Source: an uncultured Prevotellaceae bacterium (GTDB taxonomy: Bacteria > Bacteroidota > Bacteroidia > Bacteroidales > Muribaculaceae). Taken from it: a DNA stretch of 64,000 nucleotides. Positions 1 through 7,080 of this stretch are shown here, in pieces (position 1 is the stretch's first letter; each line of letters begins with the position of its first letter). The position numbers were made by a program, and so were the translations under genes. The notes beneath the pieces were generated by a model, which saw nothing but the letters and a program-made list of their open reading frames with translations, did not search any database and was not told the DNA's origin. Location: NCBI GenBank assembly GCA_947165485.1, contig CAMVAP010000003.1, forward strand, positions 1 through 64,000. Reading direction: 5' to 3'.

Positions 1-63
1 ACAACTAACAACTAACAACTAACAACTAACAACTAACAACTAACAACTAACAACTAACAACTC
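1..63. repeat. Heptamer tandem repeat array
   Basis: About eight copies of the 7-bp unit AACTAAC run from the window edge to just past the 3' end of the minus-strand DUF486 gene. The same unit recurs at about 18.85, 46.0 and 49.9 kb, always between genes. The array may begin outside the window. No coding function is visible. Confidence 0.9.
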
Positions 64-65
64 CA

Positions 66-449
66 TCACCACTTGTGGAATACAAAGAATACCGCCATGA
101 TCAGGCAGATAAACGCTGCCAGGTGGTTCCAGCGCAAGGACTCCCCGTTGAAGCACACGGTGACAAACACGGTGAATACCGTCAATGATACCACTTCCTG
201 AATTACCTTGAGTTGCATGATATTGAACGGCCCTCCGTTACCGTCAAAGCCAATGCGGTTGGCTGGTACCTGGCACGAATATTCGGGCAACGCTAGTAAC
301 CACGAGAGCAAGATGATGAGATACAATGGCGTGTCGCTAGTGAAGATCTTGAGTTGTTGCAACTTCAGGTGGCCATACCATGCGATGGTCATAAAGATAT
401 TGGACACAATGAGCAACCCGATGGTGTAGAATTGTTGCAGGTGATGCAT
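66..449 (-). CDS. DMT-superfamily small membrane protein (DUF486-like)
   Basis: A 127-residue protein with four predicted membrane helices (about residues 8-26, 40-55, 80-100, 107-124). The sequence matches my memory of the DUF486 family: a helix containing SNIFMTIAWYGHLK, then the loop EYSCQVPANRIG, then FNIMQLKVIQEV. DUF486 proteins look like half-length drug/metabolite transporters and have no settled substrate. The length is normal for the family. The gene sits alone, separated from ridA by a strong hairpin, and its 3' end abuts a heptamer repeat array. Which compound it moves, if any, cannot be read from the sequence. Confidence 0.85.
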   Translation of the reverse strand: MHHLQQFYTIGLLIVSNIFMTIAWYGHLKLQQLKIFTSDTPLYLIILLSWLLALPEYSCQVPANRIGFDGNGGPFNIMQLKVIQEVVSLTVFTVFVTVCFNGESLRWNHLAAFICLIMAVFFVFHKW

Positions 450-473
450 GAGTGATTTTTAGATAGGGTAAAA

Positions 474-537
474 CAAGTGGCTGTGTCATAATGGGCCGAT
501 TTTTAAGCTGCCAACGAAATTATGACACAGCCACTTG
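474..537 (-). terminator. Long hairpin terminator after ridA
   Basis: A perfect 19-bp inverted repeat (474-492 with 519-537; the arms contain GTGGCTGTGTCATAAT) surrounds a 26-base loop. It lies 42 bases beyond the ridA stop on the minus strand, where a terminator is expected. There is no strong T run, so transcript-end stabilisation is also possible. Confidence 0.65.
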
Positions 538-578
538 ATGGATATTGTTTCTCGTAGTGTTGTAATAGGGGATGATGA

Positions 579-956
579 TTATTGAGCCTCGGCAATCATT
601 TCAATCTCAACGAGGGCTCCCTTGGGCAGGTCGCGCACTGCAAAGGCGCTGCGTGCAGGGAACGGCTGGGTGAAGAACTCGGCATACACTTCGTTCATGG
701 GACCAAAGCTGGCAATGTCGCTCAGTAGTACAGTGGTCTTCACCACGTCCTTCAGGTCCAGACCCTCGCTCTGGAGGATGGCGCGGGCGTTAAGCAGGCT
801 CTGGCGGGTTTGCTCCTTGATACCTCCCTCGGGAAATGCGCCAGTCTCGGGGTTGATGGGCAGCTGACCCGACAAGAAAACGATATTACCGGTACGGATG
901 GCTTGACTGTAGGGACCAATGGCAGCGGGTGCCTTATCAGTGTTTAATGCTTTCAT
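579..956 (-). CDS. ridA: RidA family enamine/imine deaminase
   Basis: A 125-residue protein of the RidA/YjgF/UK114 family, cytosolic homotrimers that hydrolyse reactive 2-aminoacrylate-type enamines and imines formed by PLP enzymes, protecting other PLP enzymes. Visible family features are the N-terminal APAAIGPYSQAI, the GNIVFLSGQLPINP stretch, the catalytic Arg in the FPARSAFAVRDLP segment and the C-terminal VEIEMIAEA. The length is full. It is monocistronic between a hairpin downstream and a TAnnTTTG promoter element upstream. Identification is firm; the exact physiological substrate is not visible. Confidence 0.95.
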   Translation of the reverse strand: MKALNTDKAPAAIGPYSQAIRTGNIVFLSGQLPINPETGAFPEGGIKEQTRQSLLNARAILQSEGLDLKDVVKTTVLLSDIASFGPMNEVYAEFFTQPFPARSAFAVRDLPKGALVEIEMIAEAQ

Positions 957-1004
957 TGATGTTTTAAGATAAATGAGTTAATAATGCTTGTTAATTAGGT
1001 GATG

Positions 1005-1012
1005 CAAAGGTA
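1005..1012 (-). promoter_or_regulatory. -7 element (TACCTTTG) for ridA
   Basis: CAAAGGTA on plus reads TACCTTTG on minus, the Bacteroidetes -7 consensus TAnnTTTG, about 50 bases before the ridA start. I see no exact TTTG -33 box at 19 bases, so this is a partial match. Confidence 0.5.
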
Positions 1013-1058
1013 GTGATTTTTCTTGGAACAGAGAAGAATCAAAAGATTCTTTCATCTG

Positions 1059-1180
1059 TCAGTTCTCAGTTTTCACCAGTCAGTTCTCAGTTTTCACCAG
1101 TCAGTTCTCAGAATGCGGATGCCCACTAACACCTAACACCTAACACCTAATACCTAATACCTAAAACCTAACACCTAAAA
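1059..1180. repeat. Composite intergenic repeat with GCGGATGCC core
   Basis: From left to right: a 21-bp unit (TCAGTTCTCAGTTTTCACCA plus G) in about two and a half copies, the core AATGCGGATGCC (core at 1115-1123), then a string of 7-8 bp units of the type ACCTAAC or ACCTAAA ending at the 3' end of the next minus-strand gene. Read on minus, that gene's TAG stop lies inside the repeat unit (GGTTTTAGGTG). It is one of eight core-bearing copies in the window. Confidence 0.85.
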
Positions 1181-2710
1181 CCTCCTCTTGAGCAGTACAT
1201 CGACGGGCGTGGGTACTTTAAAATGTGATGTGTCCAGCTTGCGGGCACTGTACAGGACGTAGTGGGGGAATGCGGGATCTCCCACACCGATGTCGGTAAA
1301 GTCATAGCGGTAAAATCCCTTTTTCTCAACCAGTTCCTTGCCCTCTTGATCGTCCGACATGATGTAAATGATGTCGCAACGGTCTTGAGTGATGGCATTG
1401 CGCTGGTCGGCTAGCATCTCTGGTGTGTGACCCACTTGCAGGCTCCAGTATTTGCAGGCCGGCAGCCCGCCGCTGGGCACGCCTTCGCCATGGTCGTGGC
1501 AAGAGTAATAGAGTGTGCGGGGCGACTGGTATTGACCCATGAGGTGAGCATAATAGTACCATGCTGTCTGCTCGGGTGACGAGCGGGTGAACAACGACGA
1601 CCGGTCGGTCATGGTAAACAGCATTGCCAGTGCGGTAACTGCCATTGCTGCAATGACAACACCATGGTGTAGCCACCACCCCAGCAATTGGGCAATCAAT
1701 CCGGCAAAAAGCACCGTGAACAATGACAAAACATTGAAATAGATGGCATCGGTGCCGTTAAGCAGGATGACCGTCGTGAACCACAACAATGCCACCAGGG
1801 CATAGGTGCGGCCTCTTGCTACCCGCAACAGATAGACGACCATGCCCGCTCCTGTGGCAACAAGGTAGATGAGCAGGCGTTTGCTCGTGAACAGTGACAG
1901 GATGCTGCCCGCTGTGATCGCTTGACCGTGCAGGTTGCCAAAGGTGCTGGCCGTGACGAGGAAATACTCGTTGATAAATGCGCTCAGGCATCCCTGGGCC
2001 GCTAACAGGATTATCATGGGCAACAGGGTGAGAACCGAGGTGAGGAAACACCAACCGATGGCCTTGATCATCGGATAGTTGCTGCGACGTGGAACCACGA
2101 GGCAGAAGTATGGAATAAAGACTGCCATCATGAGGGTGCAGCTGTACTTGATCAGCAAGGTGGCTGCCAGTGAAAATCCCAGCAGCATAGCCGATTGCCT
2201 AGCAAAGCGGGCTGTGGACTCATGATTGATGGTGTGGCGCAGGAAACGGTAGAACATGGGTAGCATGAAGGGGTAGCAATAATCCTCGGTGCGCACCTCG
2301 ATGTGGGTAAACGGGCACAGGAAGTAAAGTGAGCACAAGATGACGGCCACCAGTGCCAGTCGGGTATTGCGCGTGAACAGTAGCGCGCACTTGTAACACT
2401 GGTAGAAGATGATGGTGTACAGGATGCAGGAAATCCAGTAGCAACCCACATAGCTGCTTGGACTCAAGAGGTACCCCATGCCGTAGATGAGCCACAATAG
2501 CGGACCCTTGCTGTCGGCAAAGTCCACATACGGGGTCATGCCGTTCATCCATGCCTTGCCGCAGGTGTAGAACCAGATCACATCGTGGTGCTGCCACAGG
2601 TCATAGAGATAGGAGTCCCAGGATGTCAAGAGCAATGCGACTATTGCATAGATTCCCACTGCTATCAGGGCTGGCCAGTGGATGCTGCCGGTGTTACGTT
2701 GTGCTACCAT
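1175..2710 (-). CDS. Polytopic membrane protein, glycosyltransferase-39-like
   Basis: A 511-residue protein with about ten hydrophobic segments and a roughly 110-residue C-terminal soluble part. The first loop (about residues 30-70) carries DSYLYDLWQHHD and YVDFADSKGP, resembling the acidic first extracytoplasmic loop of GT39/ArnT-like enzymes, which use polyprenyl-linked sugars. In those enzymes this loop holds the catalytic acid residues. The acceptor is unknown, and an uncatalytic relative is possible. It stands alone, with no glycan genes beside it. The stop codon falls within an intergenic repeat unit, so the last residues RRF are followed directly by repeat DNA. Confidence 0.6.
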   Translation of the reverse strand: MVAQRNTGSIHWPALIAVGIYAIVALLLTSWDSYLYDLWQHHDVIWFYTCGKAWMNGMTPYVDFADSKGPLLWLIYGMGYLLSPSSYVGCYWISCILYTIIFYQCYKCALLFTRNTRLALVAVILCSLYFLCPFTHIEVRTEDYCYPFMLPMFYRFLRHTINHESTARFARQSAMLLGFSLAATLLIKYSCTLMMAVFIPYFCLVVPRRSNYPMIKAIGWCFLTSVLTLLPMIILLAAQGCLSAFINEYFLVTASTFGNLHGQAITAGSILSLFTSKRLLIYLVATGAGMVVYLLRVARGRTYALVALLWFTTVILLNGTDAIYFNVLSLFTVLFAGLIAQLLGWWLHHGVVIAAMAVTALAMLFTMTDRSSLFTRSSPEQTAWYYYAHLMGQYQSPRTLYYSCHDHGEGVPSGGLPACKYWSLQVGHTPEMLADQRNAITQDRCDIIYIMSDDQEGKELVEKKGFYRYDFTDIGVGDPAFPHYVLYSARKLDTSHFKVPTPVDVLLKRRF

Positions 2711-2835
2711 ATTCTAGAAACTTGAGGTGAAAGCCCGAGGCTGAATCGTCAATCAACAGATTTAGACCTGAATGACTTTAACCATTTACCATTAACTATG
2801 TAACAACTTGCAAAAACTTGAATTGATGAGAACAA

Positions 2836-2876
2836 GGAGACCCGCAAGCACTGGGCCTGCGAGTCCCCTGGATGTG
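2836..2876 (-). terminator. Imperfect hairpin after the C1 peptidase gene
   Basis: GGAGACCCGCA pairs, with a few mismatches, with TGCGAGTCCCC around an 11-base loop. On minus it follows the C1 peptidase stop by about 25 bases and is followed by TTGTTC. It is the only visible structure in the 190-base gap to the next gene. Confidence 0.45.
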
Positions 2877-2901
2877 ACGTGTTAAGGATTAACACTCATG
2901 A

Positions 2902-4107
2902 TCATTTCTTAATGCCCATCTTCTTGGCGATCTTGGCGGGGATGGCATCCTTGTGAACCAGGATGTTCATCGTCTTGGCACGGAAGAAGGCCTCACTGCA
3001 ATAGAAGTAGCCTTCATAGAGCTGGTTGGTGTCCCAGCTGTTCTGTACCTTGAAGTACTTGTTGCCTTCCTGGTCAACTGCCTTACCCATGATGACCATG
3101 CCGTGGTCGTCGGTGGTCTGCTTGTTGTCAAACATCTCCTGGCGCTCCTCCTGGGTCACCCACTGTTCCTTAACCGGACCCTTGATGTCCCACAACTCAG
3201 CCTCACGATCCCTGTCGCTGAGCTGTGCCCAGCGGGCCATGTCTGTGCCGGCAGCATCGGGAACATCCTTCTCAACGGGCAGGATGGCATAACCGTTGCG
3301 CCACTTGAAGCCCTTCTCGCTCACGTCAGCACCCCAAGCGATGCTGTAACCGTTGTCGATGGCATAGTTGGCAATCTCCATCAGCTCATCGATGGGTACG
3401 TTCTGATAGCTGGACCACAACCAGTTGTCGGCCACCTCAAGGATGAAGGGCTGATAGTAGGGGTGGTGGTTGAACGAGCAGATGGGCACATAATCGTCAA
3501 GGTTGATACCCAGGCTGGCAGCCCAAGTCTGAGGGGTGTAGGTCTTGCCCTCATAGACAAACTTCTCGGGCATCTTGCCCATGTAGCTGTCGAGGATAGC
3601 CTGCAAGCCTTCCTTCCACGCGGGGGTCAGCTTCTTGAGGCTGCGCTTGTTGATGGTGCCTACATAACCGCTCAATAATGCGGTCAGCTCACTGGTGTCA
3701 AACTTCTTGTCGCCATAGGTCATGCCGGTATATACCTCGTTGGGAACCATACCGTAGGTGCGCCATACGTAGGGTACATCTTCGGCAGCACCACCCTCGG
3801 CAAAGTTGATCTCGCCATCCATGCGGATGTACTTGATAGCCTTGTCATAGTAGCAGTGGTTGACAACAAAACCCTCGCTCAGGTGAACTTCCTTGCCGCT
3901 GAGGCGCAGAATCTCATTCTCAAAGAAGGAGTTGGTCGAGTAGCACCAGCATGTGCCTGATTTGTTCTGGTCCTTCACGGGAGTGTGCTTGATGACCTTG
4001 GTGTCGGTAAATTTAAAACCAGTGCTGTCAGGAATGACAACCTTGTCGTCGGCCATAACGTTGATGGCAACAGCCGAAGCGAGCAATAAGAATAAAAATT
4101 TCTTCAT
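2902..4107 (-). CDS. C1B family cysteine peptidase (bleomycin hydrolase/PepC-like), exported
   Basis: A 401-residue papain-fold aminopeptidase-like protein. A signal peptide (MKKFLFLLLASAVAINVMA) suggests export to the periplasm. The active-site set is visible: Gln47 in PVKDQ, nucleophile Cys53 in GTCW, His about 335 in DDHGM and Asn about 356 in QNSWD. The long insertion between Cys and His and the length of about 400 fit the C1B bleomycin hydrolase group rather than plain papain. Bacteroidales commonly carry such exported PepC-like proteins, presumably trimming peptides. It has its own promoter-like element upstream and is transcribed away from mutS2. Confidence 0.9.
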   Translation of the reverse strand: MKKFLFLLLASAVAINVMADDKVVIPDSTGFKFTDTKVIKHTPVKDQNKSGTCWCYSTNSFFENEILRLSGKEVHLSEGFVVNHCYYDKAIKYIRMDGEINFAEGGAAEDVPYVWRTYGMVPNEVYTGMTYGDKKFDTSELTALLSGYVGTINKRSLKKLTPAWKEGLQAILDSYMGKMPEKFVYEGKTYTPQTWAASLGINLDDYVPICSFNHHPYYQPFILEVADNWLWSSYQNVPIDELMEIANYAIDNGYSIAWGADVSEKGFKWRNGYAILPVEKDVPDAAGTDMARWAQLSDRDREAELWDIKGPVKEQWVTQEERQEMFDNKQTTDDHGMVIMGKAVDQEGNKYFKVQNSWDTNQLYEGYFYCSEAFFRAKTMNILVHKDAIPAKIAKKMGIKK

Positions 4108-4162
4108 AAAAATTGAGTTAGTTATTAAATGTATAGGTTAATTGTATCAATTTCAGATGATG

Positions 4163-4170
4163 CAAATTTA
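4163..4170 (-). promoter_or_regulatory. -7 element (TAAATTTG) for the C1 peptidase
   Basis: CAAATTTA on plus reads TAAATTTG on minus, matching TAnnTTTG, 56 bases before the peptidase start. The -33 region holds only TTGTG at roughly the right distance. Confidence 0.5.
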
Positions 4171-4212
4171 GGCATTATTTTTTAAAATGTCACAATTTGG
4201 GGAAATAAAATG

Positions 4213-4323
4213 TAAAAAGTGCTCCGTTTTGGGTCAATCACCCCTTAGCAGAGCACTGTTTTTTCAAGAATCAGATAAATAAGATTTGATTGATGATGAT
4301 AAATATGGGATAAAATCCCGATG
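4213..4323 (-). ncRNA. Candidate small RNA ending in a U-tract hairpin
   Basis: On minus, a promoter-like pair (TTTG at 4358-4361, TACCTTTG at 4330-4337, 20-base spacing) predicts a start near 4323. About 65 bases later the arms GAGCAC/GTGCTC (4218-4224 with 4251-4257) form a hairpin followed by TTTTTACATTTTA, a good intrinsic terminator. A small hairpin GGGATTTTATCCC lies near the 5' end. No ORF of note is inside. The alternative is an attenuated long leader of the C1 peptidase gene. The hairpin is also followed by T residues on plus. No family is recognised; this is inference from signals only. Confidence 0.4.
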
Positions 4324-4329
4324 ATTCTG

Positions 4330-4361
4330 CAAAGGTAATGTTTTGAAATCTAAATGCCAAA
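4330..4361 (-). promoter_or_regulatory. Bacteroidetes-type promoter of the candidate small RNA
   Basis: Minus strand: TTTG (plus CAAA, 4358-4361), 20-base spacer, TACCTTTG (plus CAAAGGTA, 4330-4337). No protein gene starts within 200 bases downstream, which is why the small-RNA interpretation is offered. Confidence 0.5.
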
Positions 4362-4484
4362 TTTTACAAGTAAAAATCTTTCATTTTTTTATTGAGCCTA
4401 TTTGAAAAGGCCACGCAGGCCATATTATTCGTGGGCCACTTTTTAAACTTGAATAGATTATTTCGGTGAATAAAGAAAAATGAC

Positions 4485-4492
4485 TAATTTTG
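4485..4492 (+). promoter_or_regulatory. -7 element (TAATTTTG) directly before mutS2
   Basis: TAATTTTG ends only four bases before the mutS2 ATG at 4497. In this promoter class transcription starts about five to seven bases after the TTTG, so the transcript would start at or beside the ATG. The -33 region has TTTC/TTCG instead of TTTG. Confidence 0.5.
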
Positions 4493-4496
4493 TGCG

Positions 4497-6953
4497 ATGA
4501 TTTATCCCTCTAACTTTGAGAGCAAGATCGGCTTTGATGCCGTGAGACGCGAGCTGGAACGCAACTGTGTGAGCGCATTGGGTGCTGCCAATGTGCCTCT
4601 CTTGCATTTCTCGACTCGTCGTGACGAGGTAATCCGCTGGCTGGAAGAGACTCACGAGTTCATGTCCATCGTCCAGACGGGCAAGGAATTTCCGCTTAGC
4701 TACTACTTTGATTTGCGTGTGGTGCTCAAGGAAGTGGCCACACCGGGCACATTCCTGTCTGCCGAGCGCCTGTTTGACTTGCAACGCCTGTTGACAACTG
4801 TGACACAGGTGGTACGTTTCTTTGCCGCCGATGGTGACGGAAATACTGCTTATCCCCGTTTGGGTGAATTGACAAGCGGCTTGCAGTCTTTCCCGGAGTT
4901 GAGCGCGGCTATCGGCCATATCCTTGACAAGGCTGGCAATATCAAGGACACTGCTTCGCCCCATCTGCAAGAGTTGCGCACGGCTATAGCTCGTGTGACC
5001 AGCAGCATCAATGGAACACTGCGCCGCATCATCGCCCAAGGCAAGCAAGACGGCATCCTCGACAACGATGTGCAACCGTCATTGCGTGACGGCAGGCTCG
5101 TGTTGCCTGTCAGCGCCATGAACAAGCGCAAGCTGCATGGTATCGTGCACGATGAGAGCGCAACGGGCAAGACCGTCTTTATCGAGCCCGATGCCATCGT
5201 CGAGGCCAATAACCGCATCCGTGAGACCGAGGCCGAGATTGCGCGCGAGATCATACGCATTCTCACCCAGGTCACCGACATGATTCGGCCACATCTTGAT
5301 GAGCTGGCTGGCGTGCTGCACACCTTGGGACAATTGGACTTCATTCGCGCCAAGGCTCTCTTTGCCCAAGATGTGGGCGCTCAGCTGTGCCATGTGGACC
5401 GCAAGCCTGTTGTGGAGTGGTACAGCGCCATCCATCCCGCCTTGATGCTGTCGTTGCGCAGCCAGGGCAAGGAAGTCGTGCCATTGAATATCACCTTGAA
5501 CAAGAAGGACCGCATTCTGGTCATCTCTGGACCTAATGCTGGAGGAAAATCGGTGTGCCTCAAGACTGTGGGCGTGGTGCAATACATGATGCAATGTGGT
5601 CTGTTGCCCACCCTGCGTGACAACTCACACATGGGACTTTTCCATGACATCTTTATCGACATCGGCGACCAGCAGAGCATCGAGAACGACTTGAGTACCT
5701 ATAGCAGCCACTTGCAGAACATGAAGATGTTCCTCTCCAGGGGTGGAAAGGAAACGCTCATCCTCATCGATGAGATGGGTAGCGGCACCGAGCCGCAGAT
5801 TGGTGGCGCAATAGCCCAATCCATTCTGGAACAGCTCAACGAGCACCAGGTCATGGGGGTGGTCACGACCCATTACCAGAACCTCAAGCATTTTGCCGAC
5901 GAGACCGATGGTGTCGTCAATGGAGCGATGCTCTATGACCGCCAGCGCATGCAACCGCTTTTCCAGCTATCGATGGGATATCCGGGCAGTTCCTTTGCCA
6001 TCGAGATTGCCCGCAAGACGGGGCTGCCACAGCAGGTCATTGACAAGGCCAGCGAAATTGTGGGCAGCGATTACATCAACATGGATAAGTACCTGCTCGA
6101 CATCGTGAGGGATCGACGTTACTGGGAAAACAAGCGACAGGACGTGCGAGCCAAGGAGAAACGCCTCGACCAGATGATTGCCGACTATGACGAGCGCTTG
6201 GATAATATCAGGGCCGAACATCGGCAGATTATCCATGAGGCGCGCAACGAGGCTCAGGAAATCCTGCGGGGAAGCAATGCCCAGATTGAGCGCACCATCA
6301 TGGAGATAAGGCAACAGCAGGCCGAGAAGGAACGCACCAAGGAGTTGCGCCGGCAACTTGACGAGTTCAAGCAGCGGCTCAATGCCGGGGAACCCGACGA
6401 ACCGTCACGCCTCAAGGAACTGGCACCCAAGGAACAGCCCCGCCGCAAGCACCCCAAGAAGGCCGCTCCCAAGCCTGTGGCCGATAAAAACCGACCCTTG
6501 CAGGCTGGCGACAATGTGGTGCTCAAGGGAACTTCCACCGTGGGTACACTCATCAGCATCGACGAGAAATACGCACTGGTGGCATTCGGTAACATCAAGA
6601 CGCGCATCGAGGCCGACAAGGTGGAACGCACCATGCGCAAGGAGAAGACGCCCAAGGCCGAGTCGCTCAGCCGCAGTACTACCGACGAGATACGCTCTCG
6701 ACAGCTGAACTTCAAGCCCGATATCGATGTGCGTGGTATGCGTGCCGACGAGGCCCTGCAAGCCATTACCTATTTCATCGACGATGCCATCCAGTTCAGC
6801 GCCCAGCGGGTGCGCATCCTGCATGGCACTGGCACTGGAGCCCTGAAGGTCGCCATCCGCGAGTACCTGCACACCGTCTCGGGCGTGAAATCCTATCGTG
6901 ACGAGCATGTGCAATTTGGTGGAGCGGGCATCACTGTAGTCGAGCTCGAATAG
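4497..6953 (+). CDS. mutS2: MutS2 family ATPase/endonuclease
   Basis: An 818-residue protein of full family length. MutS2 suppresses homologous recombination and in some bacteria acts on collided ribosomes. An N-terminal core/clamp region precedes the ABC ATPase: Walker A GPNAGGKS at about 344, Walker B LILIDEMGSGTEP, and the switch histidine in VVTTHYQNLKHF. A coiled-coil stretch rich in Glu, Arg and Gln (about 530-640) follows, then a KOW-like basic linker and a C-terminal Smr nuclease domain with DVRGMRADEAL (about 743) and LHGTGTGALK. The ATG start fits family N-termini, although a -7 box lies four bases upstream. A 16-bp repeat and a palindromic repeat unit follow the stop. Confidence 0.97.
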   Translation: MIYPSNFESKIGFDAVRRELERNCVSALGAANVPLLHFSTRRDEVIRWLEETHEFMSIVQTGKEFPLSYYFDLRVVLKEVATPGTFLSAERLFDLQRLLTTVTQVVRFFAADGDGNTAYPRLGELTSGLQSFPELSAAIGHILDKAGNIKDTASPHLQELRTAIARVTSSINGTLRRIIAQGKQDGILDNDVQPSLRDGRLVLPVSAMNKRKLHGIVHDESATGKTVFIEPDAIVEANNRIRETEAEIAREIIRILTQVTDMIRPHLDELAGVLHTLGQLDFIRAKALFAQDVGAQLCHVDRKPVVEWYSAIHPALMLSLRSQGKEVVPLNITLNKKDRILVISGPNAGGKSVCLKTVGVVQYMMQCGLLPTLRDNSHMGLFHDIFIDIGDQQSIENDLSTYSSHLQNMKMFLSRGGKETLILIDEMGSGTEPQIGGAIAQSILEQLNEHQVMGVVTTHYQNLKHFADETDGVVNGAMLYDRQRMQPLFQLSMGYPGSSFAIEIARKTGLPQQVIDKASEIVGSDYINMDKYLLDIVRDRRYWENKRQDVRAKEKRLDQMIADYDERLDNIRAEHRQIIHEARNEAQEILRGSNAQIERTIMEIRQQQAEKERTKELRRQLDEFKQRLNAGEPDEPSRLKELAPKEQPRRKHPKKAAPKPVADKNRPLQAGDNVVLKGTSTVGTLISIDEKYALVAFGNIKTRIEADKVERTMRKEKTPKAESLSRSTTDEIRSRQLNFKPDIDVRGMRADEALQAITYFIDDAIQFSAQRVRILHGTGTGALKVAIREYLHTVSGVKSYRDEHVQFGGAGITVVELE

Positions 6954-6962
6954 CGCCCTCAT

Positions 6963-7010
6963 AGTACAGGCGATGTGCAGTACAGGCGATGTGCAGTACA
7001 GGCCATAGCG
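6963..7010. repeat. 16-bp tandem repeat after mutS2
   Basis: AGTACAGGCGATGTGC occurs twice in tandem, followed by a diverged third copy (AGTACAGGCCATAGCGC). It lies just after the mutS2 stop. No function is apparent. Confidence 0.8.
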
Positions 7011-7033
7011 CCTCAAGTACAGTCAGTGTTAAT

Positions 7034-7058
7034 CCATGCCGTGGCTCCTGCCACGGCC
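7034..7058. repeat. Single copy of the palindromic repeat GCCGTGGC-n-GCCACGGC
   Basis: ATGCCGTGGCTCCTGCCACG, continuing GCCC, forms an 8-bp GC-rich stem. It is the same element that forms the arrays at 9.7 kb and 26.8 kb. It lies 3' of mutS2 and 25 bases before the M3 peptidase start, and could act as a transcription or mRNA-stability hairpin between the two genes. Confidence 0.8.
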
Positions 7059-7080
7059 CTCAATAAATCAAGTAATAAAA

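Noticed and set aside
7036-7080. Upstream start for the M3 peptidase
   Set aside because: It would translate the palindromic repeat copy; the family N-terminus fits the ATG at 7081.
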